NCBI RefSeq assembly: GCF_044373315.1
Contig: NZ_JBILQK010000007.1
Coordinates: forward strand, 22,187 to 86,186
Reading direction: 5' to 3'
Length of the DNA stretch: 64,000 nt
DNA from: JACDQM01 sp044373315
Lineage (GTDB): Bacteria > Pseudomonadota > Gammaproteobacteria > Burkholderiales > Burkholderiaceae_C
This document shows, in pieces, positions 17,335 through 25,545 of this stretch (positions are counted from its first letter, which is position 1; each line of letters starts with the position of its first letter). The notes beneath the pieces were generated by a model, which searched no databases, had not been told where the DNA came from, and saw only the letters and a program-made list of their open reading frames with translations. Both the position numbers and the translations under genes were made by a program.

Positions 17335-19518
17335 ATGTCTGCCTTGCCCACCTTTGCCCCGCAGGAACTGGCACTGCTATGCGACTCCCTGGACCAGACC
17401 GAACTGGGGCTGCTGTGGGTCGATGCGCAGGCGCGGATCCGGCATGCCAACAGCCGCTTCCAGCAATGGAGCGTCCCTGCAGCCCATCTGCATGAGTGCT
17501 TTGCCGAGTTAAGCCAGCAGCGCTGGCAGAGCCTGCTGCGCCAACCGGGCGGTCGCCAGCAAGTCATGAACGTCAGCCTGCTTATGGCCAGCGGCGCGTT
17601 GCGCACCTTCGAGCTTCGCTTCATGCCCGCCGCGGCTGCCAACGAGGCCTTGACCCTGATGGTGCTCACCCCGCTGGAGGAGCGCAGCGGACAAGCGGCC
17701 ATCGGCGCCGTGCAGCGCGAGGTGCTGGAGGCTGTCGCGCTGGGGCGCCCGCTGGCCGCGGTGATGGACCTGCTGTGCCGGCGCGTCGAGGCCATGGCGC
17801 CGGAGTTGATGTGCTCGGTGCTGGAGGTCGATCAGCAGGGCCGGCTGCATCCGCTGGCTGCGCCCAGTCTGCCGGCCAGCTACAGCCAGGCATTGGATGG
17901 TCTGCAGATCGGCCCCAGCGTCGGCTCTTGTGGCACGGCCGCCTGGCGCCGCAGCCCGGTCGAGGTGCAGGACATCGCCACCGACCCACTTTGGGCGGAT
18001 TTCAGCGCACTGGCCCTGTCCTACGGTCTCGCGGCCTGCTGGTCCACACCCATCCTGCTGACGCCGGAACGTGTCGGCGCGACCTTCGCGCTGTACTACC
18101 GCGAGCCGCGTGCGGTCGCCATCTTCCATCGCCGCATGGTCGAGGCCTGCACCCAGCTGTGCCGCGTGGCGCTGATGCACCAGGAGAACCAGCGCCAGAT
18201 CGAGCGCCTGGCCTATTACGACGGCGTCACCGGCCTGGCCAACCGCACACTCTTCGGCGAGCGCGCACGGCAGTCGCTGCAGATGGCCGCGCGCATGGAC
18301 ACGCCCGTGGCGATGCTGCTGTTGGATATCGACCGCTTCAAGACCATCAACGACTCGCTGGGCCATCAGGCCGGCGACGAGGTGCTGGCTGAAGTGGCGC
18401 GACGCCTGGGCGCCTGCCTGCGCGACACCGACACGCTGGCGCGCCTGGGCGGCGACGAGTTCGTGGCCCTGCTGCCCAGTTGCGGTGCCAGCGATGCTGC
18501 GCAGGTGGCAGACAAGCTGATCGAATCGCTGAAGCCAGCACTCAAGCTCAGCAGCGAGGTGATGGCCAGCCTGTCTGCCAGCATCGGCATCAGCATCTAC
18601 CCGGACGACGGTCAGGACCTGGAGCAATTGCTCAAGCATGCCGACATCGCGATGTACGAGGCCAAGCGGGCGGGCCGTGCATGCGCCCGCTTCTTCTTGC
18701 GGGCCATGAATCAGGCGCTGGCCGAGCGGCTGACGCTGGAGACGGCGCTGCGGCGGGCGCTGTCCAGCCAGGGCTTGAGCCTGCATTTCCAACCCAAGCT
18801 GCGCCTGATCGATGAGGCCTTGGTGGGTGTCGAGGCCTTGCTGCGCTGGACCGATGCGGAACTGGGCGCCGTACCCCCAGACCGTTTCATCCCGGTGGCC
18901 GAGGAATGCGGCCTGATCAATGCGCTGGATGCCTGGGTACTGGAGGCCGCCTGCACCCAGCTGGCGGCATGGCAGCGGGCTGGGCTGGCGGTGCCTGGCG
19001 TGGCAGTCAATGTGTCGCCAATGCGCTTCTATCAGGACGATGTGGCGGCCCATGTCCGTCACCTGTTGCACCTGCATGAACTCGATGCGAAACAGCTGAC
19101 ACTGGAGGTCACCGAACGCCTGATGCTGGACGACAATCAGCGCAGCCTTCGGCAACTGGCCGCGCTGCACGCGATGGGCGTGCAGCTTTCGGTGGACGAT
19201 TTCGGCACCGGCTACTCCAGCCTGAGCTACCTCAAACGGCTGCCGGTTTCCGAGTTGAAGCTCGACAAGAGCTTTGTTCGTGATCTCGAAATCGACCCGG
19301 ACGACCGCGCACTGGCCAGCGCCGTGATTGGCATCGGCCGCTCACTGGGCCTGGCCGTGGTCGCTGAAGGTGTGGAAACGACAGGGCAGCGCCAGGTGCT
19401 GATGGACGCCGGCTGCCCGATTGCCCAGGGCTACGGTCTGGCCCGGCCAATGTCGGCGGAAGCCCTCGAGGTTTGGCTCAGCTCGCGTCCTGCCGCTCGT
19501 GCAGAGGCTGCGCGCTGA
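17335..19518 (+). CDS. PAS/GAF-GGDEF-EAL dual cyclic-di-GMP protein
   Basis: A 727-residue cytosolic signalling protein with no transmembrane segment. A PAS-like region occupies about residues 15 to 110. A GAF domain (about 130 to 285) contains SVGSCGTAAWRRSPVEVQDI. The GGDEF domain has an intact RLGGDEF near residue 370, preceded by RDTD five residues upstream, which fits the RxxD inhibitory site. The EAL domain has VGVEALLRW near 500, then NVSPMRFYQDD, DDFGTGYSS and EGVETTGQR, so both catalytic domains look competent. GGGAG lies 8 bp before the ATG. The last 41 bp overlap the 3' end of the convergent rraA gene. Confidence 0.92.
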   Translation: MSALPTFAPQELALLCDSLDQTELGLLWVDAQARIRHANSRFQQWSVPAAHLHECFAELSQQRWQSLLRQPGGRQQVMNVSLLMASGALRTFELRFMPAAAANEALTLMVLTPLEERSGQAAIGAVQREVLEAVALGRPLAAVMDLLCRRVEAMAPELMCSVLEVDQQGRLHPLAAPSLPASYSQALDGLQIGPSVGSCGTAAWRRSPVEVQDIATDPLWADFSALALSYGLAACWSTPILLTPERVGATFALYYREPRAVAIFHRRMVEACTQLCRVALMHQENQRQIERLAYYDGVTGLANRTLFGERARQSLQMAARMDTPVAMLLLDIDRFKTINDSLGHQAGDEVLAEVARRLGACLRDTDTLARLGGDEFVALLPSCGASDAAQVADKLIESLKPALKLSSEVMASLSASIGISIYPDDGQDLEQLLKHADIAMYEAKRAGRACARFFLRAMNQALAERLTLETALRRALSSQGLSLHFQPKLRLIDEALVGVEALLRWTDAELGAVPPDRFIPVAEECGLINALDAWVLEAACTQLAAWQRAGLAVPGVAVNVSPMRFYQDDVAAHVRHLLHLHELDAKQLTLEVTERLMLDDNQRSLRQLAALHAMGVQLSVDDFGTGYSSLSYLKRLPVSELKLDKSFVRDLEIDPDDRALASAVIGIGRSLGLAVVAEGVETTGQRQVLMDAGCPIAQGYGLARPMSAEALEVWLSSRPAARAEAAR

Positions 19519-19990
19519 TCACCACGCCATCTTCATCAGCATAGAGCCAGTCTCCCGGACGGATGGTCTGGCCGTGCATCTGCAGCACCAGATCGACGGC
19601 ACCCTGGCCGCGCCGCTCGGTCGGCATCGGCACATGGCCCAGCGCCAGAATGCCCAGCTGCGCGGCGGCCAGCTCGGCCAGGTCGCGCACGCAGCCGTGA
19701 ATCAGCAGGCCGGCCCAGCCGTTCTTCGCGGCAGCAGCCGCCAGGTTGCCGCCCAGCAGCGCGCGTCGCATCGAGCCCGCCCCGTCGACCACCAGCACGC
19801 GGCCATGGCCGGCGGACTCCACCAGCGACTTCACCATGCTGTTGTCTTCCAGGCAGCGCACCGTCGTCACCGGGCCGGCAAAGCGCGGCAAGGCGCCATA
19901 GCGGGCGTATAGCCCGCCGGGCAGCACACGGAAGGCGCCGGTGTCGTCGCTCTTGTGGGCGTCGCAGAAATCGCAGGTGGAGAAAATCAT
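19478..19990 (-). CDS. rraA: RraA family protein (RNase E inhibitor / HMG aldolase family)
   Basis: A 170-residue RraA-fold protein. Family motifs are GGNLAAAAAKNGWAGLLIHG and the conserved CVRDLAEL, which includes the Arg-Asp pair. The same fold covers the RNase E inhibitor RraA and class II 4-hydroxy-4-methyl-2-oxoglutarate aldolases, and sequence alone does not separate them. The start MIFSTCDFCDAHKSD, at 19990, is typical of RraA annotated in this order; a longer upstream reading is GC-biased nonsense overlapping the S4 gene. It lies 7 bp downstream of the S4-domain gene and overlaps the end of the opposing GGDEF-EAL gene. Confidence 0.85.
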   Translation of the reverse strand: MIFSTCDFCDAHKSDDTGAFRVLPGGLYARYGALPRFAGPVTTVRCLEDNSMVKSLVESAGHGRVLVVDGAGSMRRALLGGNLAAAAAKNGWAGLLIHGCVRDLAELAAAQLGILALGHVPMPTERRGQGAVDLVLQMHGQTIRPGDWLYADEDGVVISAQPLHERQDAS

Positions 19991-19997
19991 CAGCAGC

Positions 19998-20228
19998 TCA
20001 GTCCTGTGAAGGGGCGGCGAGCACCGTGATGCGGGCGCCGTGCAGGCCGACCACCTGGCCGGCGCGGATCTTGGCCGTCTTGCGGGACTCGTCGCGGCCA
20101 TCCACCTGCACCAGCCCTTCGGTGATCATCATGCGCGCAGCACCACCGCTCTCGGCCAGGCCGGTGGCCTTCAGCAGCTTGTCCAGCTCGATGAAGTCGC
20201 CACGCAGTTCGAAATCAATCTTTTCCAT
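19998..20228 (-). CDS. Small S4-domain RNA-binding protein (YbcJ-like)
   Basis: A 76-residue protein that is essentially one S4 domain: FIELDKLLKATGLAESGGAA, then ITEGLVQVDGRDESRKTAKIR. This matches the YbcJ/YaaA-like small S4 proteins thought to bind structured RNA. Its start overlaps the end of the upstream ThDP enzyme gene by 14 bp, implying one operon reading 21966 to 19478. The target RNA is unknown. Confidence 0.88.
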   Translation of the reverse strand: MEKIDFELRGDFIELDKLLKATGLAESGGAARMMITEGLVQVDGRDESRKTAKIRAGQVVGLHGARITVLAAPSQD

Positions 20229-21966
20229 GCGCCGATTGTCCCAGACGCTGACGCGCCGCCTCGCGGATCGCGCTCAGCGTGCTGCGGCTGGTGGAGACAT
20301 CGGTGGACAGGCGCAGGTGGATCAGCGTGGGCTTGTCAGCGGCCAGTGCGGCCTGCAGAGCCGGGCCGAACTCCTCGGTGTGGTCCACCCTATGCGCGGC
20401 CCAGCCATAGGCCAGGGCCAGCTGCACGAAATCCGGATTGAACAGATCGCTGCCAGACACGCGGCCCGGGTATTCGCGCTCCTGGTGCATGCGGATGGTG
20501 CCGTAGGTGCCGTTGTCCACCACCACCGAAATCAGCCGATGCGCGCCGTAGCCGGTGGCAGTGGCCAACTCCTGGCCGTTCATCAGGAAGTCGCCATCGC
20601 CGGCGATATTGACCACCCAGCGCTGCGGCTGCAGCAGGCTGGCGGCCACTGCGGCGGGCAGGCCGTAGCCCATCGCGCCGCTGGTCGGCGCCAGCTGGGT
20701 GCGGCCATGGTGCTGCAGCCCCGGGTACTGGTGGAAGCGGTGCAGCCAGCCGCTGTAGTTGCCGGCGCCGTTGGTGAAAATGGTGCCGTCCGGACATTGC
20801 GCCGACAGGGTCTTCACCACCTCGGCCATGTCCAGCGGGCTCACGGCTTCCGCCACCAGATTGGCCAGATAGTCCTGGTGCGCGGCTTCCGCCCAGGCGG
20901 ACCAGGCCACAGTGTCAGGAGCGGCCAAGGTCTCCAATGCCTGCGCAGCGCAGGACATGCTGGCATTGATCATCAGCTCGGCCTCGTAGACCCGGCCCAG
21001 CTCCTCGGCGCCGGCATGGATATGCACCAGGCTCTGAGTCGGGCGCGGCGCCCGCAGGAGGGTGTAGCCGCTGGTGGTCATTTCACCCAGGCGGGGACCG
21101 ATCGCGAGAATCAGGTCGGCCTCCTTCACCCGCGCTGCCAGCTTGGGATTGATGCCGATGCCCACATCGCCGGCATACAGCGAATGGCGGTTGTCGAACA
21201 GGTCCTGGAAGCGGAAGGCGCAGCCCACCGGCAATTGCCAGGCTTCGGCGAAGCGCTGCAGCGCGGCGCAGCTCTCGCGGGTCCAGCCGCCGCCGCCAGC
21301 GATGACCAGGGGCTTCTTGGCTTCCAGCAGGCGCTCGCGCAACTCCTCCAGCGCTGCCGGCGCTGGCCAGGCCTGGGCCGGGCGCACCTGCGGCAGCACC
21401 GGCGCCGTGGTGTCGCGGGTCAGCATGTCCTCGGGCAGCACAACGACCACCGGGCCGGGACGGCCCTGCAAGGCGGTATGGAAGGCGCACGCCACGTATT
21501 CGGGCAGGCGGTCGGCGTCATGCACCTCGCCCACCCACTTGGCCATGCCCAGGGTGCCGGGGCCGAACATCTGGCGGTAGTCGACCTCCTGGAAGGCCTC
21601 GCGGTCGCGCTGGTCGCTGGCCACCTGGCCGATGAACAAGACCATCGGCGTGCTGTCCTGAAAGGCCGTGTGCAGGCCGATGCTGGCGTTGGTGGCACCC
21701 GGGCCGCGCGTGACGAAGCAGACGCCGGGTCGGCCAGTGAGCTTGCCCTGGGCCTCCGCCATGAAAGCCGCGCCACCTTCCTGGCGGCAGGCGATGAAGC
21801 GGATCTGCTCGCGGTGCTCATGAAAGCCGTCCAACACCGCCAGATAGCTTTCGCCGGGCACGCCGAAGACGGTATCAACCCCTTGGGCCACCAGGGCCTC
21901 CACCAGCACATGGCCGGCGAGTCGGGCGTCGGAAGAATGGGCGGCGGCGTTGTGTGGGGTCGTCAT
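20215..21966 (-). CDS. Thiamine diphosphate-dependent enzyme, acetolactate synthase-like
   Basis: A 583-residue ThDP enzyme with the three-domain layout of acetohydroxyacid synthase large subunits and related decarboxylases. The activating glutamate lies in TVFGVPGESYL near residue 43. The central domain follows, and the ThDP/Mg motif NIAGDGDFLMNGQEL sits near 455 with the Asn of DNGTYG nearby. No small regulatory (IlvN) subunit is adjacent. A stand-alone large-subunit paralogue of this kind could be a catabolic acetolactate synthase, a glyoxylate carboligase-like enzyme or another 2-oxoacid decarboxylase; I cannot choose. ATG at 21966 is preferred to a TTG at 21975. Confidence 0.85.
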   Translation of the reverse strand: MTTPHNAAAHSSDARLAGHVLVEALVAQGVDTVFGVPGESYLAVLDGFHEHREQIRFIACRQEGGAAFMAEAQGKLTGRPGVCFVTRGPGATNASIGLHTAFQDSTPMVLFIGQVASDQRDREAFQEVDYRQMFGPGTLGMAKWVGEVHDADRLPEYVACAFHTALQGRPGPVVVVLPEDMLTRDTTAPVLPQVRPAQAWPAPAALEELRERLLEAKKPLVIAGGGGWTRESCAALQRFAEAWQLPVGCAFRFQDLFDNRHSLYAGDVGIGINPKLAARVKEADLILAIGPRLGEMTTSGYTLLRAPRPTQSLVHIHAGAEELGRVYEAELMINASMSCAAQALETLAAPDTVAWSAWAEAAHQDYLANLVAEAVSPLDMAEVVKTLSAQCPDGTIFTNGAGNYSGWLHRFHQYPGLQHHGRTQLAPTSGAMGYGLPAAVAASLLQPQRWVVNIAGDGDFLMNGQELATATGYGAHRLISVVVDNGTYGTIRMHQEREYPGRVSGSDLFNPDFVQLALAYGWAAHRVDHTEEFGPALQAALAADKPTLIHLRLSTDVSTSRSTLSAIREAARQRLGQSAHGKD

Positions 21967-21994
21967 GAGCACCAATGTAGCGGCGCAGCCGCCC

Positions 21995-23227
21995 TCAGCG
22001 TTTGCGGAAAAGCCCCACCAGCGCGGCGGCGCTCACCCCCAGCAGCAGCGCCAGCGCCGCGCCATAGAACACGCCCGCCGGATGCCCGCCATCCAGTAAC
22101 GCCCCAAACACGGGCGCCGCCACGGCAAAGCCCACGTCGAGCCCCGAATAGACCGTGCCGTAGACCCGGCCGGTGGCGCCGGGCGGCGCAGCGCGCTTGA
22201 TCAGCATGTCGCGCGACGGCCCGGCCAGGCCGGTGCCGAAGCCGGCGGCAGCCGCCAGCCCGGCGGCGAACAGGGGCGGCAACAGGCCGCTGGCCACCAG
22301 CGCCAGCATCAGCGCTGCACCGCTCATCGCCAAACCGATATTGCGTTCCAGCGTGGCCGAGCGCGCCACCCAGAAACCGCCGATCACCATGCCCAGAGCA
22401 CCGGCCAGCATGTAGCCGGTGACGACAAAGGCGGTCGCCTTCAGGGGCAGGCCGTAGAGGCTGGTCAGCGCCGGGCTGGCAAAGCTCTGGATGGCACTGA
22501 GCGCGGCGGTCGAAAAGAAGAAAAACGAGAAGCACAACCACACCGAGGGAAGGCGCAGGAACGCCAGCGGGTGCTCCTCTTTCAAGGCGGCGGCGCCGGG
22601 CTTCTCATGCGCCCAGCTGCCGTCACGATCATCGATAGCGTGGCGCTTCAGCGCCAGCAGCGCCAGCACGCCCAGCGCCACCAGAGCCGTGCCCAGATAC
22701 GCGAAGCGCCAGTTGCCGCTGAGCTCGCTGATGCCGATCAGAAACACCGGCGCCACCGCCCAACCCAGGTTGCCCGAGATGCCATGCACCGAGAAGGCGT
22801 GCCCCAGCCTCGCCTGCGACACGCGTTTATTCAGGATGGTGAAGTCGACCGGATGGAACGGCGAATTGCCCAGCCCCGCCAAGGCCGCGGCCAGCATCAG
22901 GCCGGCAAATCCATCGGCCAGCCCCGCGGCCAGCGAGGCCAGCACGAAGCAACTCAAGGCTGCAAACAAGACCGGTCGCGCTCCCCGGCGGTCCACCAGA
23001 AAACCAGCCAGCGCCTGCCCGATGCCCGAGATCACGAAGAAGGTGGTGACCAGCAGGCCCAACTCCGAATAGCTCAGGCCGAAGTCCCGGATGAAGGCCG
23101 GGAACAATGGCGGCAGCAGCATGTGGAAGAAATGCGAGCAGCCATGCGCCAGGCCAATCAGGCTGATGGTGCTGAAGTCGCGACGGGCCTGGGCGCGGGT
23201 CTCCAGCGCAAAGGTGACGGTATTCAT
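21995..23227 (-). CDS. MFS transporter
   Basis: A 410-residue major facilitator with about 12 hydrophobic segments. It begins with ISLIGLAHGCSHFFHMLLPPLFPAF, typical of a fosmidomycin-resistance-like (Fsr) MFS group. The loop GFLVDRRGARPVLFAALS matches the family motif A region between TM2 and TM3. The second half contains YTVYSGLDVGFAVAAPVFGALLDGG. The substrate is unknown. It sits 28 bp upstream of the ThDP enzyme on the same strand and may be co-transcribed with it. Confidence 0.88.
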   Translation of the reverse strand: MNTVTFALETRAQARRDFSTISLIGLAHGCSHFFHMLLPPLFPAFIRDFGLSYSELGLLVTTFFVISGIGQALAGFLVDRRGARPVLFAALSCFVLASLAAGLADGFAGLMLAAALAGLGNSPFHPVDFTILNKRVSQARLGHAFSVHGISGNLGWAVAPVFLIGISELSGNWRFAYLGTALVALGVLALLALKRHAIDDRDGSWAHEKPGAAALKEEHPLAFLRLPSVWLCFSFFFFSTAALSAIQSFASPALTSLYGLPLKATAFVVTGYMLAGALGMVIGGFWVARSATLERNIGLAMSGAALMLALVASGLLPPLFAAGLAAAAGFGTGLAGPSRDMLIKRAAPPGATGRVYGTVYSGLDVGFAVAAPVFGALLDGGHPAGVFYGAALALLLGVSAAALVGLFRKR

Positions 23228-23358
23228 GCGGCCATGGTACGCCGCGACGCGCCGGCCCGACGCCGCTGCAGGCCCGTCCGGGCGACAGGCGTTCCACGCG
23301 GGCCACAGACCCGCTGCGGCCCCTTGTGCGGCCCCCTAGGCGGCCTCTATGCGGCCCT
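23228..23358. repeat. Intergenic region with four spaced GCGGCC copies
   Basis: Between the MFS start and the TerB-like stop codon, GCGGCC occurs at 23316, 23328, 23340 and 23351, a spacing of 12, 12 and 11 bp. The repeated units are about TGCGGCCCC plus a few variable bases. I see no gene here. It could be a microsatellite-like expansion or a cluster of protein sites; either is speculative. Confidence 0.4.
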
Positions 23359-23883
23359 TTAACCGGGAAGCACCCAGCGCGGTTGGACCTCCTCACGGGA
23401 TGCGGGCCGGCGCCGGTCCAGCAAGCCCACTCCCAGTTCGGGCCGCGCCACCAGCAAGGCCTCAGGCTCCTGCTGCCACTGACCGCCAGCGGCCATCAGC
23501 AACTTGGATTCGCCGCGGCTGAGCACCCCGTCCGCCAGACCCGCAGCGAAGCCGACACTGAGTGCCAGGCGTTGCAGACCCGGATCCTTGATGCACGCCA
23601 ACCAACGGCGCCACAGCGCCATGTCCGGCTGCCCGCCCTGCGGACACAGTGCCTGGGCATGCGGCTGCATCGAGAGAACGCCTTCAGTGATGACGTCCAT
23701 GCCCAGGCCCAGGCGCTGCGGCAGGCCCACCTGCTCGATTAAGGCCAGCTCCGCAGCGTGAACCTTGCCATCCACGCCCAGCAGCAGCGCCAGCACCGCG
23801 AGCAGGGCTGAGGGGCTGTCGGGCACGAGGTCTTCGGGGGCGGCAGGCGGTAGTTCAAGTGCAGGGACTGATTCGCTGAGCAT
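23359..23883 (-). CDS. TerB-like domain protein
   Basis: A 174-residue acidic, mostly helical protein. The segment SALLAVLALLLGVDGKVHAAELALIEQVG resembles the first half of a TerB domain, where an acidic loop follows the helix. A similar pattern recurs in AAGLADGVLSRGESKLLMAAG, suggesting two EF-hand-like acidic loops (VDGKVHAAE and ADGVLSRGE). ATG at 23883 (MLSESVPALELPPAAPEDL) is chosen because the upstream frame runs into an AT-rich, non-coding-looking stretch. Family assignment is moderate; tellurite resistance should not be inferred. Confidence 0.6.
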   Translation of the reverse strand: MLSESVPALELPPAAPEDLVPDSPSALLAVLALLLGVDGKVHAAELALIEQVGLPQRLGLGMDVITEGVLSMQPHAQALCPQGGQPDMALWRRWLACIKDPGLQRLALSVGFAAGLADGVLSRGESKLLMAAGGQWQQEPEALLVARPELGVGLLDRRRPASREEVQPRWVLPG

Positions 23884-24054
23884 GGGAACGTTCCATTCAA
23901 CACAAGAGTGTGTGATGCAGACGATAGCCAAACCGACACCAACCGAAAAAGCAGCATGATTCGACAAATGACTTCTTAAAAACGGAAGCTTCAGAAGATA
24001 GTGGTCGAGTCCGGCCAGCGGCACGCCGTCGTGGCCTGCGCTACGATGCCACCC
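23884..24054. promoter_or_regulatory. Divergent AT-rich region before nadA; candidate nadA -10
   Basis: Noticeably more AT-rich than its surroundings, around 23920-24000. TACGAT at 24042-24047 places the predicted transcription start 1 nt before the ATG at 24055, and it overlaps an alternative ATG at 24046. This favours 24055 as the nadA start if the promoter is real. No protein is encoded. Confidence 0.35.
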
Positions 24055-25155
24055 ATGAATGAGGTTCTGTTCGACTACACCCGCCAGGACGCCGCCGGCG
24101 AAAGCTGCACCGCCCACGCCTGGGCCAAGGTTCCGGTGCCACTGAAGGCGCATGAGCGGCAAGCGCTCAAGGCGCGCGCCGCCGAACTGCTGAAGGCACG
24201 CGGCGCCGTGCTGGTGGCGCATTACTACGTCGACGGCGATCTACAGGATCTAGCGCTGGAGACGGGCGGTGTCGTGTCCGACTCGCTGGAAATGGCCCGC
24301 TTCGGCCGCGACCATGACGCGCAGACGCTGATCGTGGCCGGCGTGCGCTTCATGGGCGAGACCGCCAAGATCCTGAGCCCCGAGAAGACCGTGCTGATGC
24401 CGGATCTGGATGCGACCTGCTCGCTCGATCTCGGCTGCCCGGCCGATGAGTTTTCAGCCTTCTGCGATGCCCATCCGGACCGCACCGTGGTGGTCTATGC
24501 CAACACCAGCGCGGCCGTGAAGGCGCGCGCCGACTGGATGGTCACCAGCTCCTGCGCGCTGGACATCGTCAGCGAGCTCAAGGCACAGGGCAAGAAGATC
24601 CTGTGGGCGCCCGACAAGCATCTGGGCCACTACATCCAGACCCAGACCGGTGCCGACATGCTGATGTGGCAAGGCGCCTGTATCGTGCATGACGAGTTCA
24701 AGGGGCTGGAGCTGGAGCTGATGCGCAAGGCACACCCGGACGCGATGATCCTGGTCCACCCCGAATCGCCGCAGAGCGTGGTGGCGCAGGCCGATGTGGT
24801 GGGTTCCACTTCCGCGCTGATCAAGGCCGTGGTGGACGGCACAGCCAAGGAATACGTCGTCGCCACCGACAAGGGCATCCTGCACCGCATGCGTCAGCTG
24901 GCGCCGGGCAAGACCCTGATCGAAGCGCCGACGGCCGGCAACAGCGCCACCTGCAAGAGCTGCGCGCACTGCCCCTGGATGGCCATGAACGGTCTGCAGG
25001 GCGTGGTCGATTGCCTCGAGCAAGGCTTGGGTGCCATTACGGTCGAGGAAGGCACGCGGCTGAAGGCCCTGGGTTGCATCACGCGCATGCTGGACTTCAC
25101 TGCGGCGCACAAGGCCCGTGCCGCTGGCCTGGTGCCAGGCATGGGCGCCGCCTGA
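24055..25155 (+). CDS. nadA: Quinolinate synthase
   Basis: Condenses iminoaspartate with dihydroxyacetone phosphate to quinolinate in NAD synthesis, using a [4Fe-4S] cluster. 366 residues from this start. The expected cluster cysteines lie in DATCSLDLGCP, QGACIVHDEF and AHCPWM. Substrate-binding signatures HYYVDGDLQDLA, GVRFMGETAKIL and HPESPQSVV are present. nadB, which supplies iminoaspartate, lies about 1.2 kb away on the opposite strand; nadC is not in the window. An alternative in-frame ATG at 24046 adds three residues. Confidence 0.95.
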   Translation: MNEVLFDYTRQDAAGESCTAHAWAKVPVPLKAHERQALKARAAELLKARGAVLVAHYYVDGDLQDLALETGGVVSDSLEMARFGRDHDAQTLIVAGVRFMGETAKILSPEKTVLMPDLDATCSLDLGCPADEFSAFCDAHPDRTVVVYANTSAAVKARADWMVTSSCALDIVSELKAQGKKILWAPDKHLGHYIQTQTGADMLMWQGACIVHDEFKGLELELMRKAHPDAMILVHPESPQSVVAQADVVGSTSALIKAVVDGTAKEYVVATDKGILHRMRQLAPGKTLIEAPTAGNSATCKSCAHCPWMAMNGLQGVVDCLEQGLGAITVEEGTRLKALGCITRMLDFTAAHKARAAGLVPGMGAA

Positions 25156-25203
25156 TCCCCGAATTGCGGGCCGGCATGCTTTCTATTCCGGCACTGGCGG
25201 CGC

Positions 25204-25209
25204 TATAAA
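25204..25209 (+). promoter_or_regulatory. Candidate -10 element of the ComFB-like gene
   Basis: TATAAA precedes the ATG by 40 bp, so the leader would be about 34 nt. AAAGAGA before the start codon may serve as the ribosome binding site. The region at the expected -35 position (TTCTAT) is weak. Confidence 0.35.
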
Positions 25210-25249
25210 TGCGCATACGCTCACGGCATCCCATGAAAGAGACGGCACC

Positions 25250-25534
25250 ATGACCGACTTCACCTCGCTCTACAACCACCACGAACGCGAAGTCTTCGCC
25301 GTCGTGGCCGATATGGCTGCGGAGTTCCCCGCCGTCCGCAGCGACGATCTGCTGGTGGACGTGGCCTGCGTGGCTTTGAACCGCCTGCCGCCGCGCTACA
25401 TCCGCCACGCGGTCGATTACTCCTTCTACCTGACCGAGCCTGAGCGTCTCGAGATCGACGCCGCCATCCGCGAAGCCGTTACCTACGCCTTTAACTTCGT
25501 GCAGGCCCGCGCCGCGCTGCGCGCAAGGCGCTAG
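25250..25534 (+). CDS. Late competence protein ComFB-family (putative c-di-GMP receptor)
   Basis: A 94-residue protein that matches the ComFB domain along nearly its full length. It has the N-terminal YNHHEREVFAVVADMAAEF helix, the conserved CVALNRLPPRYIRHAVDY segment and a C-terminal helix. The paired cysteines found in the middle of many ComFB proteins are absent (RSDDLLVDVACVALN keeps a single Cys). Recent work on cyanobacterial members showed cyclic-di-GMP binding by ComFB-type proteins; whether this one binds is inference. The window also encodes two proteins with GGDEF domains. Confidence 0.72.
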   Translation: MTDFTSLYNHHEREVFAVVADMAAEFPAVRSDDLLVDVACVALNRLPPRYIRHAVDYSFYLTEPERLEIDAAIREAVTYAFNFVQARAALRARR

Positions 25535-25545
25535 GGACGTTGGCT

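Noticed and set aside
20215..21966. Calling the ThDP enzyme ilvB
   Set aside because: No regulatory subunit gene is adjacent and the operon context is not branched-chain synthesis; several ThDP enzymes share this architecture.
20026..22200. Long open frame (over 700 codons) on the plus strand
   Set aside because: It is antisense to the ThDP enzyme gene, whose motifs are clear. Its translation is rich in His, Gln, Arg and Ala without family features, the usual result of GC-rich third-position bias.
23359..23883. Tellurite resistance function for the TerB-like protein
   Set aside because: Only weak domain similarity, and no other ter genes nearby.
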